From the NCBI GenBank assembly GCA_005888465.1, contig VAYJ01000111.1:1-8555 (forward strand): a stretch of DNA of 8,555 nt, in the 5' to 3' direction. This document shows, piece by piece, positions 5,189 to 8,555 of the stretch (position 1 is the stretch's first letter; each line of letters opens with the position of its first letter). Below the pieces are notes generated by a model. It saw nothing but the letters and a program-made list of their open reading frames with translations. It did no database searches and was not told the DNA's origin. Source of the stretch: Actinomycetota bacterium. Its GTDB lineage: Bacteria; Actinomycetota; UBA4738. A program made the position numbers and the translations under genes.

Positions 5189-7563
5189 CGACCCGCCTGT
5201 TCGGCGAACGGGTCGCGCGGAGCGAGGACCGCCGGCTGCTCACCGGACGCGGCCGCTACACGGGCGACTTCGAACCGGCCGCCGCCCATGCCGCCTTCGT
5301 TCGATCCGACTTCGCGCACGCGCGCATCACCGGGATCGATGTGGCTGCTGCCCAGGCGGTTCCGGGCGTCCTCGACGTGTTCACCTACGCCGACCTCGCC
5401 GATGGGTTCGCCGACCGCCTCCCGCTGCTCGTGCCGAGCGACAAGCTGATCGCGCCGCGCACCCAGCATGCCCTGGCGAAGGACGAAGCCTGCTACGCGG
5501 GCGAGGTGCTTGCGATGGTCGTCGCGCGCGACCGCTACGTCGCCGAGGACGCGCTCGAGCGCATCGTCGTCGAGTACGAGCCGCTCCCGGCGGCCGTCGA
5601 CCTCGACCGGGCGGCCGGTCCGAACGCACCCCTCGCGCACCTCGACATGACGGACAACCTGGCCGGCCTCGTAACCGAGGAGACCGGCGACGTCGATGCC
5701 GCTTTCGCGGCCGCCCCCCACGTCTACGACTGGACGCTCCGCATGGAGCGAAGCGCCTCGATGCCGATCGAGACGCGCGGCGTGGTCGCGCGCTACGACG
5801 AGCGGGAGGACCGCCTCCTGGTGCACGACGCGACCCAGGCGCCGACGGGCGTGCGCTTCGGGCTGGCGATGCTCTTCGGCATGGATCCCGACCGCGTCCA
5901 CGTGGTCGCGCCCGACGTCGGCGGCGGCTTCGGCGTCAAGGTCATCCAGTTCTACCCCGAGGAGGTGCTGGTCCCGTGGGCCGCGCGGCGGCTCGGCGTG
6001 CCGGTGAAGTGGATCGAGGACCGTCGCGAGCACTTCCTCGGCTCGAACCACGAGCGCGGGCAGATCCACCACGTGCACGTGGGGGCGGCCGACGACGGCC
6101 GCATCCTGGCGCTCGAGGACCGGTTCCTGCACGACACCGGCGCGTACTGCTCGTATGGCCTAATCCTTCCGATCATCACGGCCGCGCAACTCCCCGGTCC
6201 CTACGACCTGGAGAACTACCGGTACGAGCTGCGATCGATCTTCACGAACACCGTCCCCACCTCACCGTTCCGCGGCGCGGGCCGCCCCCACGCCGCGTAC
6301 GTCATGGAGCGCGTGATCGAGCGCGTGTCGAAGGAGTTGAACCTCGACTCGCTCGACGTGCGCCGGCGCAACTTCGTCAAGGAGTTCCCCCACCATGTCG
6401 GCGTCACGTTCCAGGACGGCGGCCCGACCGTCTACGACTCGGGCGACTATCCGAAAGGCCTCGCCACCCTGCTCGAGCAGCTCGACCTCGAACGAACACG
6501 CACCGAGATCGCCACGGCCCGCGCCGAGGGCCGCACCGTCGGGCTCGGCTTCGGCGCCTACGTCGAGGGCACCGGCATCGGCCCCTACGAGGGCGCCAGC
6601 GTCTCGATCAACCCCGACGGCACGGTCTCGGTCGCTACTGCACACGGCTCGCAGGGTCAGGCCCACGAGACCGTCTTCGCGCAGGTCGTCGCCGACGAGC
6701 TCCAGGTTCCGTTCGAACGCGTCCACGTCACCACCGGCGACACGCGCCGCCTCGGCTTCGGCGTCGGCACGTTCGCCTCCCGCACGGCCGTCGTCGCCGG
6801 GAACGCGGTGCTCCTCGCGACCACCGAGGTCAAGCGCCAGGCGGCCGCCGTCGCCGCCCGCATCCTCGAGGTCGCGCCTGAGGATGTCGTCTTCGCTGAC
6901 GGTGCCATCCATGTCGCCGGAGCGCCCGACCGCTCGATCCCGCTCGGCCGCCTCGCCATGGCGTCGAACCCCACGCGGTACGCGTTCGGCGCCGACGCAG
7001 AGGAAGGGGCGAAGCTCTCCCAGCTCGCCTACGAGGGCGGCGACCGACCGCTCCCCGAGGGCTCCCATCCCGGCCTCGCCGCGACCGAGTACTACAGCCC
7101 GACCTCCGGCGTGTTCGGCTTCGGCTTCCACGCCGCCCTCGTCGAGATCGACCTCGAAACCGGCCACGTCGACATCCTCCGCTACGTCGTGCACCACGAC
7201 TCCGGCCGCATCATCAACCCGATGGTCGTCGAGGGGCAGATCCACGGTGGCGTCGCTCAGGGGATCGGGGGCGCGCTCTACGAACGCATCGCCTACGGCG
7301 AAGAGGGCCAGATGCTGAATGCCACGTTCATGGACTTCCTCATGGTTACGGCCGCCGAGATGCCGCGCATCGAGGAAGTGCACACCGAGACCCCCTCGCC
7401 GAACAATCCCCTCGGCATCAAAGGCGTCGGCGAGGCCGGGACGATTCCCGTCTCGGCCACGATCGCCAACGCCATCTCCGATGCCCTGAACACGCCGGTG
7501 GACCACATGCCCGTCACCCCCGAGGAGGTCCTGACCCTCGCGGGGAAGATCGAATCGCCATGA
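5185..7563 (+). CDS. Molybdopterin-binding large subunit, xanthine/CO dehydrogenase family, not form I CODH
   Basis: This 792-residue catalytic subunit would bind molybdopterin cytosine dinucleotide and hydroxylate a substrate using water. The N-terminal a/b hammerhead domain (LFGERVARSEDRRLLTGRGR, about 5-24, to about 150) precedes the two Mo-binding halves. Visible motifs are DVGGGFGVK (244-252), SPFRGAGRPHA (360-370), and the substrate-activating glutamate Glu750 in GIKGVGEAGTIP. Form I CO dehydrogenase has an AYRCSFR loop carrying the cysteine that binds copper; here the loop reads PFRGAGR with no cysteine. It is therefore not a form I CO oxidiser. It resembles the form II/aldehyde or aromatic hydroxylase group, except that the usual Glu or Gln after GAGRP is His369. 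GTG 5185 overlaps the small-subunit stop and opens directly onto the conserved start. No maturation genes (coxD, coxE, coxF, coxG) are in the window. Family is certain, substrate unknown. Confidence 0.93.
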   Translation: MTTRLFGERVARSEDRRLLTGRGRYTGDFEPAAAHAAFVRSDFAHARITGIDVAAAQAVPGVLDVFTYADLADGFADRLPLLVPSDKLIAPRTQHALAKDEACYAGEVLAMVVARDRYVAEDALERIVVEYEPLPAAVDLDRAAGPNAPLAHLDMTDNLAGLVTEETGDVDAAFAAAPHVYDWTLRMERSASMPIETRGVVARYDEREDRLLVHDATQAPTGVRFGLAMLFGMDPDRVHVVAPDVGGGFGVKVIQFYPEEVLVPWAARRLGVPVKWIEDRREHFLGSNHERGQIHHVHVGAADDGRILALEDRFLHDTGAYCSYGLILPIITAAQLPGPYDLENYRYELRSIFTNTVPTSPFRGAGRPHAAYVMERVIERVSKELNLDSLDVRRRNFVKEFPHHVGVTFQDGGPTVYDSGDYPKGLATLLEQLDLERTRTEIATARAEGRTVGLGFGAYVEGTGIGPYEGASVSINPDGTVSVATAHGSQGQAHETVFAQVVADELQVPFERVHVTTGDTRRLGFGVGTFASRTAVVAGNAVLLATTEVKRQAAAVAARILEVAPEDVVFADGAIHVAGAPDRSIPLGRLAMASNPTRYAFGADAEEGAKLSQLAYEGGDRPLPEGSHPGLAATEYYSPTSGVFGFGFHAALVEIDLETGHVDILRYVVHHDSGRIINPMVVEGQIHGGVAQGIGGALYERIAYGEEGQMLNATFMDFLMVTAAEMPRIEEVHTETPSPNNPLGIKGVGEAGTIPVSATIANAISDALNTPVDHMPVTPEEVLTLAGKIESP

Positions 7564-7592
7564 TGGGTTGTGTGGGGAGGTAAGCCCCCTTC

Positions 7593-7599
7593 AGAGGAG
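7593..7599 (+). promoter_or_regulatory. Shine-Dalgarno site (AGAGGAG) for the MDR oxidoreductase
   Basis: AGAGGAG ends five bases before ATG 7605 and is a good match to the anti-Shine-Dalgarno sequence. It fixes the start of the downstream gene. It contrasts with the starts at 1336, 2456, 3353 and 3837, which lack such a site and instead follow -10-like boxes. Confidence 0.65.
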
Positions 7600-7604
7600 T
7601 CCCG

Positions 7605-8540
7605 ATGCGTGCGTACGCGATCGACGAGTTCGGCAAGCCGGGTTCAGTCCGTGACCTCCCCACGCCCGAGCCGAACGAGGGCCAGGTTCTGATCAAAGTC
7701 ACGGCTGCAGGCCTGAACGCCTTCGACGTGGCGGTGATCAACGGCAATGCGAAGGAGTATCTGGAGCACCGGTTCCCCCTCATCCCCGGCAACGACGTCT
7801 CGGGCGTGGTCGACGCGCTGGGCCCCGGCGTCACCGAACCCAGCGTCGGCTCGGAGGTCTTTGGCTCGCAGGGCAAGCAGTTCCAGGGCGGCGGCACCAT
7901 CGCAGAGTACGTGACCGCGGTCGCCGACACCGTCGCGCCGAAGCCTTCCACGCTCGACCATGCCGAGGCAGCGGCCATCCCCACGGCCGGTCTGACGGCC
8001 CTCAACCTGGTCGACCGCATCGGGCCGAAGCGTGACGACCTCCTGCTCGTCCTCGGCGCCACGGGCGGGGTCGGCAGCTTCCTCGTGCCCCTCGCCACCG
8101 CCCGCGGCGCCCGCGTCGTCGCCGTGACCCGAACCGAGTACGCCGACTATGCGCGGACCCTCGGCGCGACCGACCTCATCGACTACACGGCCGGCCACCC
8201 TGCGGATCTGCTCCGCACCATCGCTCCGACCGGGATCCACGCTCTCGTGGACCTCGTGGGCGACGCGGACCTCGTCATGTCGCTCGCCGACCAGGTCAGC
8301 GCCGAGGGCTGGGCGGTGTCCTGCGCCGGAGGCGTGAACGACGCCCTCCTCGAGAAGTTCGGGCTTCAGGGCGGACAGGTCCACGGAGGCGGCCTGGACC
8401 GACTCCTGTATCTCACGAACGAGCTGCAGAACCTGCACAAGCCATCGATCCGCACCTACCCGCTCGCCGACGCCGCCGATGCGCTCGCCGAGCAGGCCAC
8501 CCGCCACGTCCGTGGCAAGCTTGTCATCACGGTCGACTAG
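7605..8540 (+). CDS. Zinc-independent MDR-family NADPH:quinone oxidoreductase-like protein
   Basis: The 311-residue product is a medium-chain dehydrogenase/reductase of the quinone oxidoreductase branch, which reduces quinones or enones with NAD(P)H in the cytoplasm. A GroES-like domain comes first (MRAYAIDEFGKPGSV, then AAGLNAFDV at 34-42 and PGNDVSGVV at 61-69). A Rossmann domain follows, with nucleotide-binding loop GATGGVGS at 151-158 and ARGARVVAVTRTEYADYARTLG behind it. The family's structural and catalytic zinc cysteines are absent, which fits the zinc-free branch. The C-terminus HVRGKLVITVD is typical. Length is slightly shorter than many family members (about 320-340). The gene starts 41 bases after the large subunit, with a clear Shine-Dalgarno and no obvious terminator between them, so read-through from the hydroxylase operon is plausible. 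Whether it shares a pathway with the hydroxylase is inference; the precise substrate cannot be read from sequence. Confidence 0.93.
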   Translation: MRAYAIDEFGKPGSVRDLPTPEPNEGQVLIKVTAAGLNAFDVAVINGNAKEYLEHRFPLIPGNDVSGVVDALGPGVTEPSVGSEVFGSQGKQFQGGGTIAEYVTAVADTVAPKPSTLDHAEAAAIPTAGLTALNLVDRIGPKRDDLLLVLGATGGVGSFLVPLATARGARVVAVTRTEYADYARTLGATDLIDYTAGHPADLLRTIAPTGIHALVDLVGDADLVMSLADQVSAEGWAVSCAGGVNDALLEKFGLQGGQVHGGGLDRLLYLTNELQNLHKPSIRTYPLADAADALAEQATRHVRGKLVITVD

Positions 8541-8546
8541 GAGGAG
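8539..8546 (+). promoter_or_regulatory. Strong Shine-Dalgarno-like AGGAGGAG at right edge
   Basis: AGGAGGAG overlaps the TAG stop of the oxidoreductase and could serve a following gene whose start lies at or beyond the window edge. GTG at 8549 is only two bases away, too close to be a normal start. It hints that the operon continues rightward, but no coding sequence can be shown here. Confidence 0.35.
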
Positions 8547-8555
8547 CAGTGGAGG

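Noticed and set aside
3837..7563. Calling the operon a form I aerobic CO dehydrogenase (coxMSL)
   Set aside because: The gene order fits, but the large subunit lacks the AYRCSFR copper-site motif and no cox accessory genes are present.
7581..7586. TAAGCC upstream of the oxidoreductase as another -10 box
   Set aside because: It lacks the final T of TAnnnT and lies 18 bases before the ATG, which has a good Shine-Dalgarno site instead.
7574..7588. GGGG/CCCC inverted repeat with a seven-base loop after the large subunit
   Set aside because: The stem is only four pairs and has no following T-run, so it is not a credible terminator.
1..8555. CRISPR arrays, tRNA/rRNA genes, insertion sequences, riboswitches
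   Set aside because: No regularly spaced repeats, tRNA-like or rRNA-like segments, transposase-like proteins or terminal inverted repeats were found by reading, and intergenic gaps are too short for known large riboswitches.

Overview
This 8.6 kb window is GC-rich and densely coded. Every gene lies on the + strand except a truncated one at the left edge. Gene content and composition suggest a high-GC bacterium, probably Actinomycetota or a related soil lineage such as Chloroflexota; the sequence does not settle the phylum. No RNA genes, mobile elements or CRISPR arrays were seen, and no stretch over 300 bases lacks coding sequence.

Left part (1-2445). The 5' end of a PAS-domain signalling gene runs leftward off the window. 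Divergent from it are a protein resembling a papain-like cysteine hydrolase (525-1229), a small protein of unknown function (1336-1650), and a membrane-anchored or secreted GH25 muramidase (1696-2445).

Middle (2446-3826). A DUF2971 gene follows whose 5' end seems disrupted: its promoter-like box and GTG are in one frame and the conserved protein is in another. Next is tadA, the tRNA adenosine deaminase, which probably begins at an ATC codon.

Right part (3837-8540). Three overlapping genes encode the FAD, [2Fe-2S] and molybdenum-cofactor subunits of a xanthine dehydrogenase/CO dehydrogenase-family hydroxylase in coxM-coxS-coxL order. The large subunit lacks the form I CO dehydrogenase motif, so the substrate is unknown. 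A zinc-independent quinone-oxidoreductase-like MDR protein follows 41 bases later with a good Shine-Dalgarno site and may be co-transcribed.

The most notable pattern is a -10-like TAnnnT hexamer placed 7 bases before several start codons, which suggests leaderless transcription. In two cases the TAA stop of the upstream gene is itself the first half of the TAAGCT box. No clearly new multi-gene system is visible. The best leads are the start-site architecture (including the ATC start of tadA), the broken DUF2971 gene, and the cysteine-hydrolase-like protein.
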